Below are positions 32,997-46,300 of a stretch of DNA of 64,000 nt, piece after piece. The number at the start of each line of letters is the position of its first letter. Positions within the stretch are counted from its first letter, which is position 1. The notes under the pieces are model-generated. The model was not told the origin of the DNA. It did not search any database and saw nothing but the letters and a program-made list of their open reading frames with translations. A program made the translations under genes and the position numbers. This DNA comes from Daucus carota subsp. sativus (lineage: Eukaryota; Streptophyta; Magnoliopsida; Apiales; Apiaceae), in NCBI RefSeq assembly GCF_001625215.2, contig NC_030386.2:37389296-37453295 (forward strand), in the 5' to 3' direction.

Positions 32997-34343
32997 GGAG
33001 GAAACGACAGAGAAACTCCTGCATCTTTTTGTACATGTTTTGTTAAGCTACTGTAAAATCCGAAGGTTCCTGCTCTGGAAGCAAAAAATCACATCCCGAT
33101 GCAATTTTCAGTCAGTTCTACCATATCTTTCCCTTTCCTTTGTGAGAATCTGTAGGGAAATCCCAATAAATACCATAAACTCTGAAATATGTAAGGTGGT
33201 TCGCCATAGGTGTAATCATTACATGTAGAAGGAAACACAGAAAGCGGAGCTATACTATGTGTTTGTATGGTTACTCTAGAATCTAATGGAGAACATTGCT
33301 TTGATGAACACATTGAGAAGTCTAGGAACATATAGTAAACTTTATTTCATATACACGGATGTCTATTTCCTTTTATGTTCTTTTGCTTTTTGACTAGGCT
33401 GCTTTTGTGAGAGGCCCAAATTATTATTATTATTATGAAATAATGTATCCCTTTTTGGTTTTTATGCTGAATATATCTTCCTTTTAAATAAGAGGAATGT
33501 GTCCTTTAATGAATATGAAGATGTAACAAATAATCTCGCTCTATGCACACTTTTGAACGTGTTGCAGGAGTGCAACATGCGTTACACGGTTGACCCAGTC
33601 AACAGATAACATGTGCTTGTAATTTTCATATTTCTATTTAAATTGGTTTTATATTAATACTTAAAAGACAAAATTTATATTATTTGAATGTAAAATGAAA
33701 TCATGAATTATTTACGTCTAATAAATTTAAGTAAGAATTAAATCTCAATTTATGTTATAGTTTGATTAAAGGAAAAAGAATTCAAAAGTATTTAAATCAA
33801 ATTTTATGAACTATAATTAATTCTAAACTCAACAATTTAAGTGAAAATAAACAAAATTGATTGATTTAACTTAAAATTACAAATGAAGAATAGGAATTAA
33901 GATGAAACAGAATCCTCTTGATATGCTCTGTTTATCCAAAATTTAAAATTACTATTCTAGTCTGGCCGTTAGTTATATACGCTGTAATTTTTGATTGTAT
34001 AACTAAAGATATATTTCTAAACAAATTATTACATATTTAATCAAAATTCATCATTAAAACAAATAAAAAAATTATATATTTTTAACTTTTTTTATAATAC
34101 GATATAATCCATCTAAAATGTCATGCTAATTGAATTAAAATCGAGCATTAGAGATCGAGCGTGACATTGCAATAGAGTAAGTATTACACAGCAGTGCACT
34201 ACTTTGATTGCATATCCAAACAATTTGTTTTGAAAGTAGTGTTAAATCACGAACTCAGGCCATCTCTGACGGCGAATTTCACGGACGGCGCGGTGATCTC
34301 TTGCCGCAGTTGATAAGTTGAAGGCGACGACGAGATCTGAGAA
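32997..34343. other. Intergenic between fructokinase and coiled-coil gene
   Basis: Starts with the fructokinase 3' UTR, then strongly AT-rich DNA with no recognisable gene or element boundary. Confidence 0.45.
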
Positions 34344-35843
34344 ATGTCGACCGAAAATAATAATAACAACAATGTCAACAACCAGAATGCAACACCACCA
34401 CCGACTGAGATCGGCTCTGATGGTCTTCCTCGAGAATCTTCCGTCGTCTCCTACACCGAAAAGGTCTCTCTCTCTTTCTCTCTCTCTCTCTCCCTCCCTC
34501 CCTCTCTCTCTCTCTCTCTCTCTTATATGATGATTGATGTAACTGATCTCTGTTGTTTCAGATTATCGAGGAGGAGCAACTTCAATTGAGAAAGTAAGCA
34601 GTAGTATATCACTTGATTTAAATTGCTTGCTTATTGATATTCTCGAGTTGTATAATATTTATTTTTTGTTAATTATACTTTCTCTTTGTATGAAACCGTG
34701 ATTCAATTTGCTCGAACTTCTAATGTAACGCAGTACACACTCTGTGGGACTAGATTAAGTAGTTTAGGGTATTGTATTCTGTATTACTCAAATTTATAAG
34801 TGACGCTTCGTTTTAACAATGTCTAAGATTCTACTCTACTAGGATAAAGTTTAAATAGGACTTTCACTAATCATCTGAAGCGATTGTTTTGGTTTGCTAA
34901 GATTGCGGAGAGAGGATGTTAATACTGTGACAACTGAGAATGATAACTGTGGTACCCTAAAATTGTATTGCGAACAGAGTTTCCCGAAATTTCAAGCTAC
35001 TTGATCAATATGAGGTCTCATTGCCCTAATTAAGTATTATGTAGCTGTCTCTGGACGTGTCTGCTAGCATATTCTTATTAGAGCCATTTCAAACCTTGCT
35101 TGTTTGTGAGAAGTCCTTAATTTTCCATTCTGCTTTCACTAAGGTTCTATAGATGAGTCCTGTATGCGTTAATTTACAGGATGATCTGAATTGATCAACA
35201 TATTGCATAGTTTTCAGTTTTTACCTCCATCCATCTCCTTGTAATACTTAATAATGTGTTTGCTAGATGCATCTCTTTATTTTCTAATTGCCCAAAATTT
35301 CGTACTTAAGCTCCCTGGCCTTTCCTTAACTCCTCTTGGCTCTCAGATATATCGAAGAAAATTATACCAAAATCCGTGATGTTGAGAAAGAGCTTACAAA
35401 TCTTAATTTAGAGATGAAACTTACAGCTGGGCCAAAAAAGGCAGGTTAGTGTACTTCCTCAATAATTTACATATTTTCTAATGACATTTTCATTCCAATA
35501 ATCACAGTAATCATTTTTTCTGTTTCCTGTTCATGAATGTCCATTAGCACTTGAACACCTGAGAAAGAAAATTGAAATGTCAACTGAGAAGATTCGTCTT
35601 GCCAAGCTGAGGGAAGAACAAGCACGGAAGGTCTGTCTCTTTGACCTAACTCAAGAGTACTTATCCAATTGGCTGCATTATCCATTCTATCATCACAAAA
35701 GATACTTTTATCTCTTTATATTGTGCTTATAATTTTGATCAGCTTTTTCGTCATGGTAATATTAAAGTCTTGCTGAACATAGTCGGGGTATGCTGTTGGT
35801 TTAGTTAACTAGTTCAGCTAGTATCTCTGTGATCTTTAAATAA

Positions 35844-35906
<63 letters not shown>

Positions 35907-37884
35907 TTTATTTTTATTAGTATTATTAGTATTTACTACAGCTTGGAAACTTTCTGATTATTGAGTTTTAACTATTCTATATGAAGTCAACTATAAATGG
36001 AAATTTTGTACTAGAGCAATCATTTCATGTATAAATATGAAAAGACATTTGCACTAGTTTATTCTTTCAGGGTCTCTAAACCTTTAATATAAAAGCCAGA
36101 TTTTTATATCCAAAATGGTCTTGTCTCTTGTATTAAAAAACCTATCATGTTGATTCTTGTTAGGCTATCTTCATATTTTTACTACAGAGACCTGAAATTG
36201 ATATTTAAATTGTGATGCCAAGTCACATAGAGCTACATCTGGCATTCTGGCTCTATCAAACATGGCCATATGTTGACAGGTAGAAAGAAAAATTAATGTT
36301 CAATGTAGCCATCTAGCTTTTAGCTTTCTATAATAGAAGGTGCTTTCATACACTTCCTCTGCTCCAGAATAAGGATGGACAAATGTCAGAGTTGAATCAA
36401 ATATTTTTAGGTTTTGGGGGGTAAAATGTATTCCATTTTTCTCCCTTTAGTTAAGAATAAAGTCACTTTAGACTACTAAAAGAATTTAATCTGACATTAT
36501 TCATTATTGTTATGGATTCTTAAGTACAATTTTTATTTTTATTTTTATTTTTGCAATTACATATATGTAAAACTTTGTGCAAAGTAGTACAGATAACATA
36601 TTATTACTGCATTATATTAAATGAAGTGAAGAAAAAGAATAACTCATAATGCTTTGGAACTTGAGATGTCAGTATTTAAAAGTTAAGGTACTAAAGTGCA
36701 TTTAGGATGTAACTTCTTACACTACAATTATAGTATGTTGATTATATTAGCAAAGTGCAATCAGTTTAAAATATGCCAGTTGTGTAGTATGTCCACTGCT
36801 ACAGCTAATATAAAGTGTTTCTTTCTTAAGGTATTGGAAGAAGCGACAAAAGCTGTCAAGGATGAGGAAGCAATAAAGCAGAACCTGTGTGAAGACTTAA
36901 ATCGTCTGGTATATGATATAAATTTATCTAAAATTGACTTTTATTGAAGCTCCTGCCATCAGTTTGTTGTTCTAATATTGATTCTGTAATTTTTTGTGAC
37001 ACAATTCATCTTTGTAGGTTCAAGAAAGTAACAATACCCAGTTTGCAAGACTTGGAGAGTTAAAAAGAAGACTAGAGGCTTTAAATCCTGCCAGATCACC
37101 CACCATCTCTCATGTCAGTAACTAACAAGTTTTGCATGTAGTCCTCTTCATTTAATTCTTGTTAACATGTGAAAAAAGTGTATCCAGGTTCAGGAAGTTT
37201 TCTCACTTGCAAATGTATACTAAATGTTATATTGTGAAATATTTTTGCAGCAACAAACTCTTAACTCTTAAGGTTGTTCAATGGCGTGGTCTAAATGTCA
37301 TACTATAGTTACTAAACCTTCAGCAGTTGTTGCATAACAAAAAAGTATATGTTCACCTTCTAGCATTGCTACTATGGTTTTATCAAATCTTGATATATAA
37401 TACCTTTCTGCAGCTGCTCAGCCTGGCTACAGCTTTTAGTACCATCAATGATTATTAAACACCATCAATAATGCCTTTCTGCCATATGTTTTGAATGTGC
37501 TTCCAAACTATAATTGCATTATTTATCAAATTAAGACCTTCTGAATACTAATTTCTTAACTTATCATGTGAATGCGGAAAGAAGTGCCATAATTGTTGTA
37601 AATTGTATTTTTAGGATGAGAGTACTGTACAGAGCGCCACAGCTCCTGTTGCAGTAATAGCTCATTCACCGGAGACATCTGTAGGATTGCCTGGCAATCT
37701 TGCTAATCCAGGAAATGCCGGAGTTACTACAGTGGCAAACGGCCAGAATCAACAACCACATGTTGATGAAGGAAGGAAGAAGAAAACTGTAGTCCAAGGA
37801 CGTGGAAGAGTTGGAGCAGTACCCAAGGGTAGAGGTCAGCCAGGCTGGACAGGAGCTGGGTTCGATGTGGATGGTAGAAGCTGA
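34344..37884 (+). CDS. Plant coiled-coil protein of unknown function
   Basis: Seven exons: 34344-34463, 34562-34593, 35347-35444, 35548-35630, 36831-36908, 37018-37113, 37615-37884 (258 residues). An Asn-rich start leads to SSVVSYTEKIIEEEQ, then a long charged helix (about 40-165) with LTAGPKKAALEHLRKKIEMS and heptad-like spacing. The C-terminus is low complexity with GRGRVGAVPKGRGQPGWTG. I recall similar plant proteins annotated only as 'neurofilament light protein-like'. No enzyme motif is visible. A coiled-coil scaffold or adaptor is a guess. The phases are consistent across all introns, so the model itself is reliable. Confidence 0.85.
34464..34523. repeat. (CT)n/(CCCT)n pyrimidine tract at a 5' splice site
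   Basis: The first intron of the coiled-coil gene begins GTCTCTCTCTC and continues as about 60 bases of CT and CCCT repeats, leaving the donor inside a microsatellite. Confidence 0.9.
35845..35907. repeat. (ATT)n microsatellite
   Basis: About twenty uninterrupted ATT units in the fourth intron of the coiled-coil gene. Confidence 0.95.
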
Positions 37885-39082
37885 TCAGAATTACTTATCT
37901 GTAGTGAACTGTGAGATAAAAGACTTTTTGCAGTTGCAGGTTTAGTCTTTTTCTTCCCAATTTACACATTAACTGTATATTTTCTCAGTTATATTTTTTT
38001 GTTGCATAAAATATGGAACTCTAGGTGATTGTACAATTATTTTTTTTTAATATATTTACCTGTTCATGACCACATTCAAATGAATAATGCCTATGTTTCA
38101 GATAATAAAAATCAATGACAATTGTTCATCAACTTGTACTGCCACGGGCGAGTAGTGACCCCGTTTCTCTTTAAAATATTTTTTGTTTTGTAAAATCAAT
38201 TATTTAATCAGAAACAAGTTAATCTTTTTGCTTCGTGGTATCTTAGAAGTTAGAATAATTACACCTACTTGTTAAAAATCGCACACACATATAAAGTTCT
38301 ACTGTATATCCTAATTTACAACAGAGTATGATCCAAATTGTTCCTAGCATTTTTCGATTGGCAAACCTAAAGAGATTTTCCATTCATACAATATCAAGTT
38401 ATATTCGATATGATGTTTGACTAGTAAAAGTATTTTCTAGAACACGATACACGAACTAATATTTTTCAAAGGAGCTAAATAATATAAATAATTAATTTTA
38501 TATTACAATCACTGAACTTCTGTTTTTTTTTATTCATTTTCATATGTAAATATTTTTATTTTAAAGTTTGGATTTTCCATAATCATCCCAGGATCAATAT
38601 TTGTATCACCTAATTAGTTCGACTCATATGTCATACAAACGAGTATATTTCCTAACAAATAACCCAGATCTGGAACGACAAGAAATAAGCCATCTCATAG
38701 GCCATAGCGCTCATACCTTATTACTCTTAGAGTCTTAGTTGCATAGAGTTGTGCAAAGTCTGCCATAGTTCCCCAAAGGGATTTCACAACTATGGCCCAA
38801 AGAAACTGGAATAAGATTTAAAGATTTTCAAAATTTTAACAATCAAAACCTGCAAGCCTTTTACTTTTACTGAGTAAAAATATTTCTCAAAAAGTGCCAC
38901 TGTGAACAAGACCACAAACATAAAAATTCTATCATGATAACCAAAATTTGTAAGAAACAATGTAACTAGCACGACAAGAAAAACAAAAAGTTCCAATGCA
39001 TCCCCTTTTAAAGCAGGCTCTAGAGCTCTCTGGTATGTGCATTAAAATTTCGAATCTAACACCTCATGCAGTAAGAAGCTAA
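37885..39082. other. Convergent intergenic region
   Basis: Lies between the 3' ends of the coiled-coil gene (+) and FKBP53 (-). It holds both 3' UTRs and AT-rich DNA. No further gene is supported. Confidence 0.5.
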
Positions 39083-41773
39083 TTAGTTTACGTCCACCAG
39101 TTCAACATCAAAAACAAGCCACGAGTTTGGTGGTATGGATCCACCAGCACCTTTGCTCCCATAACTGCATTAAGAAACACCATGGATAAGTTGTATAATT
39201 AAACAAAAGTACAATATGTATATAATTAACATAAAACTATTTATTTTATGTACCAAGTACAAAACTTTAGACCTTTTTTTTGAGGATCTCGGTTTAGTCT
39301 AGTTAGATAAATGGTTAATCTTTAATGAATTATGTGTGGGTTGGAACACTTTGATCTTGTGCATTATTTCTTGTTGATTTACTGTGTATTAAAAAAAGGG
39401 CCCTTGCTTAACTTGGTGATCGCAGACCAACATCTAATAAACTTCAACTCTAGTGTGCCCGTGAAGTGGCATTTCTAGTATTAAGAATTATTTATCAGGA
39501 GTGGCACTTCTAGTATCAGGAAATAACATTATTTCTATTAGCCGTATACCCTTAAATACATCAATGAAGGTATAGTGTATCTTTGCATCCCCTTAAAGAT
39601 ATATGCACTTGTAAACAAGCAAATAATAACATACCCCATAGCTGGCGGAATTGTAAGCCTTCTTTTGTCACCAATGCGCATACCTGATGAAAATTAATCG
39701 CAAATATGTTTTAAACACAAAAACAACAATGCAAAGACGTTTAAACAACAACAATTATAATAAGTGATTACCATTCACACCAACATCCCATCCTTTAATC
39801 ACTTGTCCTATGCCTAAAACACAAGATAGACACAGTTTAGCAAACAGGAAGAGATTGCACACAAACAGTATTTCGTATTAAGCTTCAACATACCAAGGCG
39901 AAACTTAAATGGAGCTCTGCCAACATTGGAATCAAATATCTTGCCATTCTTCTTCAGCTTACCAGTGTAATGTACACTAACCTGAATACAGGGTACATAT
40001 TCAGCATAGAATATCAGCCTCAAACTTGGTTTTATTTGTTTAGGGTACACAATCTTAACTATTAATTTTATTTGTTTTCCTCAAGTAAAGCACGCAATGA
40101 TCCGAATGTTACTATATGCAGTTATGAACATAAGTTTGAGAGAAAGCCAAGTTTACCACTTCACCAATATCGTAATTACATCATGATACTATAAGGACAC
40201 TGATATCATAATTACAATCACAGAGATTTATTTTCACCTTTTTCCCAGGAGTTGCCTTCCTCCCATCTGGTTTACCCATTCCTAACTCCCGAATCACTAA
40301 TCCATTAGGAAAAGTCCTTTCTTGAAGTGGCTTGATTTCATTTTTTTCCTTGATGTTCATATTGGACGCATTGTTTTCAGAAAGATTCTCCAGTCCATTT
40401 GCCTCCGCTACACTATCCTGCTTTTTGCCTTTTTTCTTCTTTTTCTTCTCCCTGAAACAATGCCAACAGTAAGCATCACATGCACGAAGCTACAAGCAAT
40501 TAACCAGCAAGAATCTTGAAATCAGTTCACATACAATCGTAAAAGTTAAAAAAAGATTTTTTTTTAATTTTGATCAAAATCACATACTGATGCCCACCAA
40601 GAAACACAAAATAATAGGCTAATTTCCTAAAAAGAGAGTAAAGCATATACCTTTTACTGGTTGGCACCTCACTTTTATTTTCATTTGCCGCCTCCTGATT
40701 CACATTAGTGGTAGGTACCTCAGCAGGCAAGACGGCGATATCACTTTTTATAACTGATTCCTGAACTTTTTCCTCTGTACCCCTTGTTTTTTTCTTCTTA
40801 TTCATCCTAGCTTGTTTATCATCGATTTCATGGTCAGCAGATCCACCCAACGACTGGCCAGGCTCTCTGATTGAATGTCAACAAGAGAACAGGTCACACT
40901 CAGCAAGCTGGAAAGAAAATGACTACAAACATGGATAGTTGCACAGCATATGCATAACATAGATATGCATCTCACCTCAGCTGATTCACATCCTCAGCAA
41001 CAGCTTGAATCTTTCTTTTGATGCTTTTTATACTAGCATCGTTATCCTTTCCCTTCTTTTCTGTAGCTTTGTCTGCTACTTTCTTTTCTCCTGTGTTCTG
41101 GACAGAAGTATCTTTGGTACCAGGAGTAGATATTGGAAATCCATCTTCGTCTTCACTTTCCATGACTGAAGAATCAATACCACTCCTGACAGCAATTTGT
41201 TTCTGGGAATTATCATTGTCATCGGACCCAACTGACTTGCTCTTTTTTTTCTTTAGCCGTGACCCATTATTTTCTTTCACAGGTTCCTCATCATCAATTA
41301 TCTCCTCAATCCTCACTGCATATATAGGCAAAAAACTGGTGAGTTAACACTTAACATGGTAAACTTGCAAAAACAATAAATGTATCGAGCGAGGGAAACT
41401 AAAGAAATTTGATTAAATAATGTAGTAAGTTCCATGCCTAATGATCCCCGCATTTGAATGAAGTAGCATTGTAGTAGCAGGATGACATCCTAGCTTGTTT
41501 GTTCTATCTCACAAACATCCTTATCCAAAGATTCAAAGTTGCACCATTCTATGAGTTATACATAAATATAAAAAAAAACTTTATTCCCCGATCTTAATAT
41601 CAATCATTAAGATCTTTTAAATTCCACTATAAAATTGGAAGTCCTTTGGCTTGTAGTTTTCAATTTTTCATACTACAAGCAATGTGAAAATCACAAATGT
41701 TATTTTATTTATCAGAAAGTCTTTAGCTTGTAGTTTTCATACTTATCCAAGATTCTCACAGTTTACCTTACTA

Positions 41774-41846
<73 letters not shown>

Positions 41847-42860
41847 GAAACCTATATTCAATTCTTTACATCTATAATTCATCTGATCATTTATATTGCA
41901 TACCATAGAACTATAAAGGCATGATGAAGCAAGCAAGTAAAAAACAAATATGTGAAGTGACTTGATAAGTTGCAAATGTACAATAAGTGGCTTCTTTAAT
42001 ATAGTAGTGTAAACTTAAAAAATATACCTCCACTTTTGGGAACAGTGGCAGGCGGGAAAAAATCCATATCCTCGTCAATGGAATCGTCCTCGTCATCCTC
42101 CAAATCATAGTCAGAAGACTCTTCATACTCACTGTCAGACGACCCGATATCGATATCTTCCCCATAACCATCGCTTTAAAACCAGAGTAAAGGAACTGGC
42201 AAAAGCTTCAATACAAGTTCGAATATAACACCCTACTTAGTCTACATAACATCATAATGCAGTCAAATGACAAATACATGTATTTTAAAGGATACATCCC
42301 ATGGTCATGTCCACATTGATCCTCACTTTGACCATAGAAATAGCCAGACAGATGCACGCTATGAGGCCCAACAACAGATAAGGTTACTTCATCTTCCTCC
42401 TCAAATTCAATATTCAATGAGCAAGTCTCGTTTTTGCCCGGCAGCAAGGAGCACAAGTAAACAGGGCTCTTATCTCCTGCAGTACACTGAAGTAGAATCC
42501 TCTTTGTTGATGAATAATCGCCTAGAGTTGCCTGAACCAATTATCAACACAAAATGTTGAGCAATTTAATGATAAACCTCCGTACGCTTGAAATGACTAA
42601 AATAATCTCTCCCATATAATATCTGTAATCATTTGTTCAAATATGTCCCTTATAATTAATTTTATGAACAAGTCTCTAATATTTTAATGTTTATATTAGA
42701 TTAGCCAGTAAAAATAAACAAAAAGAGGAGTAAACTGGAACAAACTAATTAAGCTTCAAACATAGAGGAAGTTGTGGAGTTACAAAAATAAATGATGAAG
42801 TAAGCGCAATACTCAGAATGAAACATGAGATAAGCAAGCAACAAACATACTAAAGCAATT

Positions 42861-42906
<46 letters not shown>

Positions 42907-43178
42907 TGGAGTGAAGGACGGAGAGGCTAAAGTAATAATAGTAGAGAGAAAAGGGAGGGAGGGAGGGAGAGAGAGCGAGAGAGAGAGAGAGAGACCTGAG
43001 AAACATGGAGCCTCCCTTGCTCGTCGTCGTACTTGTGAATATACGGCTTTCCTGGTTTCACTTCAATTCCTGTAATCGAATCACAAAAAAGAAACATAAA
43101 TAGATGCAATTGATAAGTGGATAGCGTAGAAGACATAAGAGAGAATTGAAAACTGAAAGACTAACCCCAGAACGCCAT
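39083..43178 (-). CDS. FKBP53: Nucleoplasmin-like FKBP-type peptidyl-prolyl isomerase, FKBP53 type
   Basis: Eleven exons on the minus strand: 43178-43166, 43069-42996, 42531-42296, 42173-42028, 41315-40976, 40866-40651, 40451-40238, 39981-39894, 39813-39772, 39683-39635, 39164-39083 (499 residues). The N-terminal nucleoplasmin fold starts MAFWGIEVKPGKPY and contains LCSLLPGK. Acidic tracts follow (SSDSEYEESSDYDLEDDEDD), then several Lys-rich, nuclear-signal-like segments. The C-terminal FKBP domain has VSVHYTGKLKKNGKIFDSN, IKGWDVGVNGMRIGDKRR and IPPNSWLVFDVELVDV. Arabidopsis FKBP53 is a histone chaperone that represses rDNA chromatin, so a nuclear/nucleolar role is expected. The paralogue FKBP43 is the alternative. 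Confidence 0.92.
41780..41841. repeat. (TA)n microsatellite
   Basis: About thirty TA units in an intron of FKBP53. Long enough to be unstable and to extrude a cruciform. Confidence 0.95.
42864..42995. repeat. (GA)n tracts in FKBP53 intron 2
   Basis: Two tracts, about 42864-42903 and 42957-42995, the second with GGGA units. On the gene's strand the second runs directly from the splice donor (CAG|GTCTCTCTC). Confidence 0.9.
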
Positions 43179-43344
43179 TTGGTTGTTTGCTGCTGCTGCG
43201 AGAATATGATGCCTTAAAACCCTAGTAGCAGGAGAAGGAGAAAAACGGACACAATCTGCTTTTAAACCCTCTGCGCTGCGCTTGTGATTTCTTGTTTGCT
43301 TATGCTGTCACGTGGCAAACCCGTGCCTCTCATTTATGAAATAA
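43179..43344 (-). promoter_or_regulatory. FKBP53 5' leader and promoter
   Basis: Only 166 bp separate the FKBP53 start codon from the Helitron array. The stretch contains AAACCCTAG (about 43217-43225), a telo-box-like motif, and AAACCCTCTG further up. There is no convincing TATA box. Confidence 0.5.
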
Positions 43345-46300
43345 CTAGTTGAGAAACCGCGCGTTGCGGCGGCTTATAAAAATTATATTAATGATTTAAT
43401 ATTAATATTTGTAGAATAAAATAATTTTGTGGTTGTCTATAAAAAATATATTAATGTTTCAAAATTAATATTTATAGGATAAAATAAATTTATATTATAA
43501 AAATCTTGATGTAATACCAATACTAATATATAAAATTGCAAAATTGGACTGTAATTCATGGTGGAAAATTGAAAACAAATTTATACACGTAATTAACAAT
43601 TTAAAGCATGACGAATCATAATTTTATTTTATTTTTTTTGAAAAGTAATCATGTTCTTACATTGTCACCTTCCTCCAATTTTTTTGGATTGATTGTGCAC
43701 AAAAACATCTAAATTAAATCTGTGAGATAGCGGTTTATAACTATCCTTGCTTGTAACAACCTTTACTTAAAAGTTGCTTGAACGGAGCAAATTGATAATG
43801 CATGAATAATTTTTTTCTGTATACAAAGTAAATCATATAAAAATTAACAACAATAAACATGTCCGATGAACAAAACAAATATTATAAAAGAATAACCAAC
43901 AAACATATATCACTAATAATTTATTGATATCAAACAAAAATATCATGTCAATACTATATTCTTTTCCCGTGTTTGGATTTGTCGACTCCAATATAGCGGT
44001 CTATAACTACCTTTGCTTGCAACAACATTTATTTTTTAATACTGTATAAACAGCCTTCACTTATCGTTGCAGAAGACCGGCACCTCCGAATTAGAAATCA
44101 AGCAAGGGAACTATCACCAAAGGTAGGGTTGTGGTATTGAGAGAGAGGAGGTTGTGTTTAGATGATCCAAAACCCTACCATCACTAGGGGTATTTATAAG
44201 TGCAGAGAGACTTGGGTGCTACTCATTCCCATAATTAAATAATATGAAACAAAATCATATTAAAACTTTCAAGCTACTATATTCCATAAATAATTTGTCT
44301 TTTCCATAATCAAATAATTTGGAACAAAATCAGATTAAAATTTTCAAACTACTATATTCCATAAATAATTTGAAACAAAATCAAATTCTGAAACTCGCTT
44401 CCAATATACCCGAAAGTAAAAAAAGTAATTCTAATTTTTGATATTTTTCATCCGAAAATTCTAGAAAATTAGAAAAATAGAACAGAGCGATGTGAGAGTC
44501 GCCACCTACACGCCCCTCACTTCTCCTTTATATAAGTACTAGTTGAGAAGCCGCGCGTTGCGGCGGCCTATAAAAATTATATTAATGATTCAATATTAAT
44601 ATTTGTAGAATGCAATAATATTGTGGCGGTCTATAAAAAGTATATTAATGATTAAAATTAATATTTGTAGGATAAAATAAATTTTATATTATAAAAATCT
44701 TGATGTAATACCACTACTAATATATAAAATTGCAAAATTGAACTATAATTCATGGTGAAAAAATGAAAATAAATTTCTACACGTAATTAACAATTTAAAA
44801 CACGACGAATTTTAATTTTATTTGTGTTTTTTTTTAGATTCTGAAACTTGCTTCTAATATATTCGAAACTGAAAAAGGCAGTTCTAATTTTTGATATTTT
44901 TCATCCGAAAATTCCAGAAAATTAGAAAAATAGAACGGAGCGATGTGAGAGGCGCCACCTACACGCCCCTCGTTTCATCCGAAAATTCTAGAAAATTAGA
45001 AAAATAGAACGGAACGATGTGAGAGACGCCACCTACACGTCCATCGCTTCTCCTTTATATAGAAACAAAATGAGATTAAAACTTTCAAGCTATTATATTG
45101 CATAAATAATCTGAAACAAAATCAGATTCTGAAACTTGCTTCTAATATATCCGAAACTAAAAAAGGTAGTTCTAATTTTTGATATTTTTCATCCAAAAAT
45201 TCCAGAAAATTAGAAAAATAGAACGGAGCGATGTGAGAGGCGCCACCTACACGCCCCTCGCTTCTCCTTTATATAAGTATATTGACTAGGTGCGGCGGCC
45301 TATAAAAATTATATTAATGATTCAATATTAATATTTATAGAATAAAATAATTTTGTGGTTGTCTATAAAAACTATATTAACTTTTCAAAATTATTTTTTG
45401 TAAGATAAAATAAATTTTATATTATAAAAATCTTGATATAATATCAATACCAATATATAAAATTATAAATTGAACTATAATTCATGATGAAAAAATGAAA
45501 ATAAATCAATAAACATAATTAACAATTTAAAGCACGACGAATCTTAATTTTATTTGTGTGTTTTTTTTTAAAGTAATCATGTTCTTACATTGTCACATTC
45601 CGCCAATTTTTTTGGATTGATTGAGCAAAAAACATCTAACTTAAATCCGTGAGATTGTAGTACTGAGAAAGAGGAGGTTGTGTTTAGATGATCCAAAACC
45701 TTACGATCTACAGGGGTATTCACAGGTAGAGAGAAACTTGTGTGCTACTCTTTCCCATATTAAATAATCTGAAACAAAATCAGATTAAAACTTTCAAGCT
45801 ACTATATTTCATAAATAATCTGAAACAAAATCAGATTCAGAAACTTACTTCTAAATATCCCCGAAACTAAAAAAGGTAGCTCTAATTTTTAATATTTTTC
45901 ATCCAAAAATTCCAGAAAATTAAAAAAAAAAAAAGAAGAATGGAGTGATGTGATAGGTGCCACATACACGCCTCTCGCTTCTCCACCATATTTTCCTGTA
46001 TACAAAGTAAATCATATAATAACAACAACAAACATGTCCGATGAACAAAACAAATATTATAAAAGAATAACCAACAAACATACATCACTAATAATTAATT
46101 TATTGGTATCATCCATGAATATCATGTCAAGACTATATTCATTTCCCGTGTTTGAATTTGTCGACTCCCACGTAGTGATCTATAACTACCTTTGCTTGCA
46201 ACAACTTTTATTTTTTTTAATACTATATAAACAGCCTTCACTTATCGTTGCAGGAAAACGGCACCATCGAGTTAGAAATCAAGCAAAATAACTATCACGA

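Noticed and set aside
42863-43075. Arg/Glu-repeat ORF at 42863
   Set aside because: It is a translation of the (GA)n microsatellite in an FKBP53 intron.
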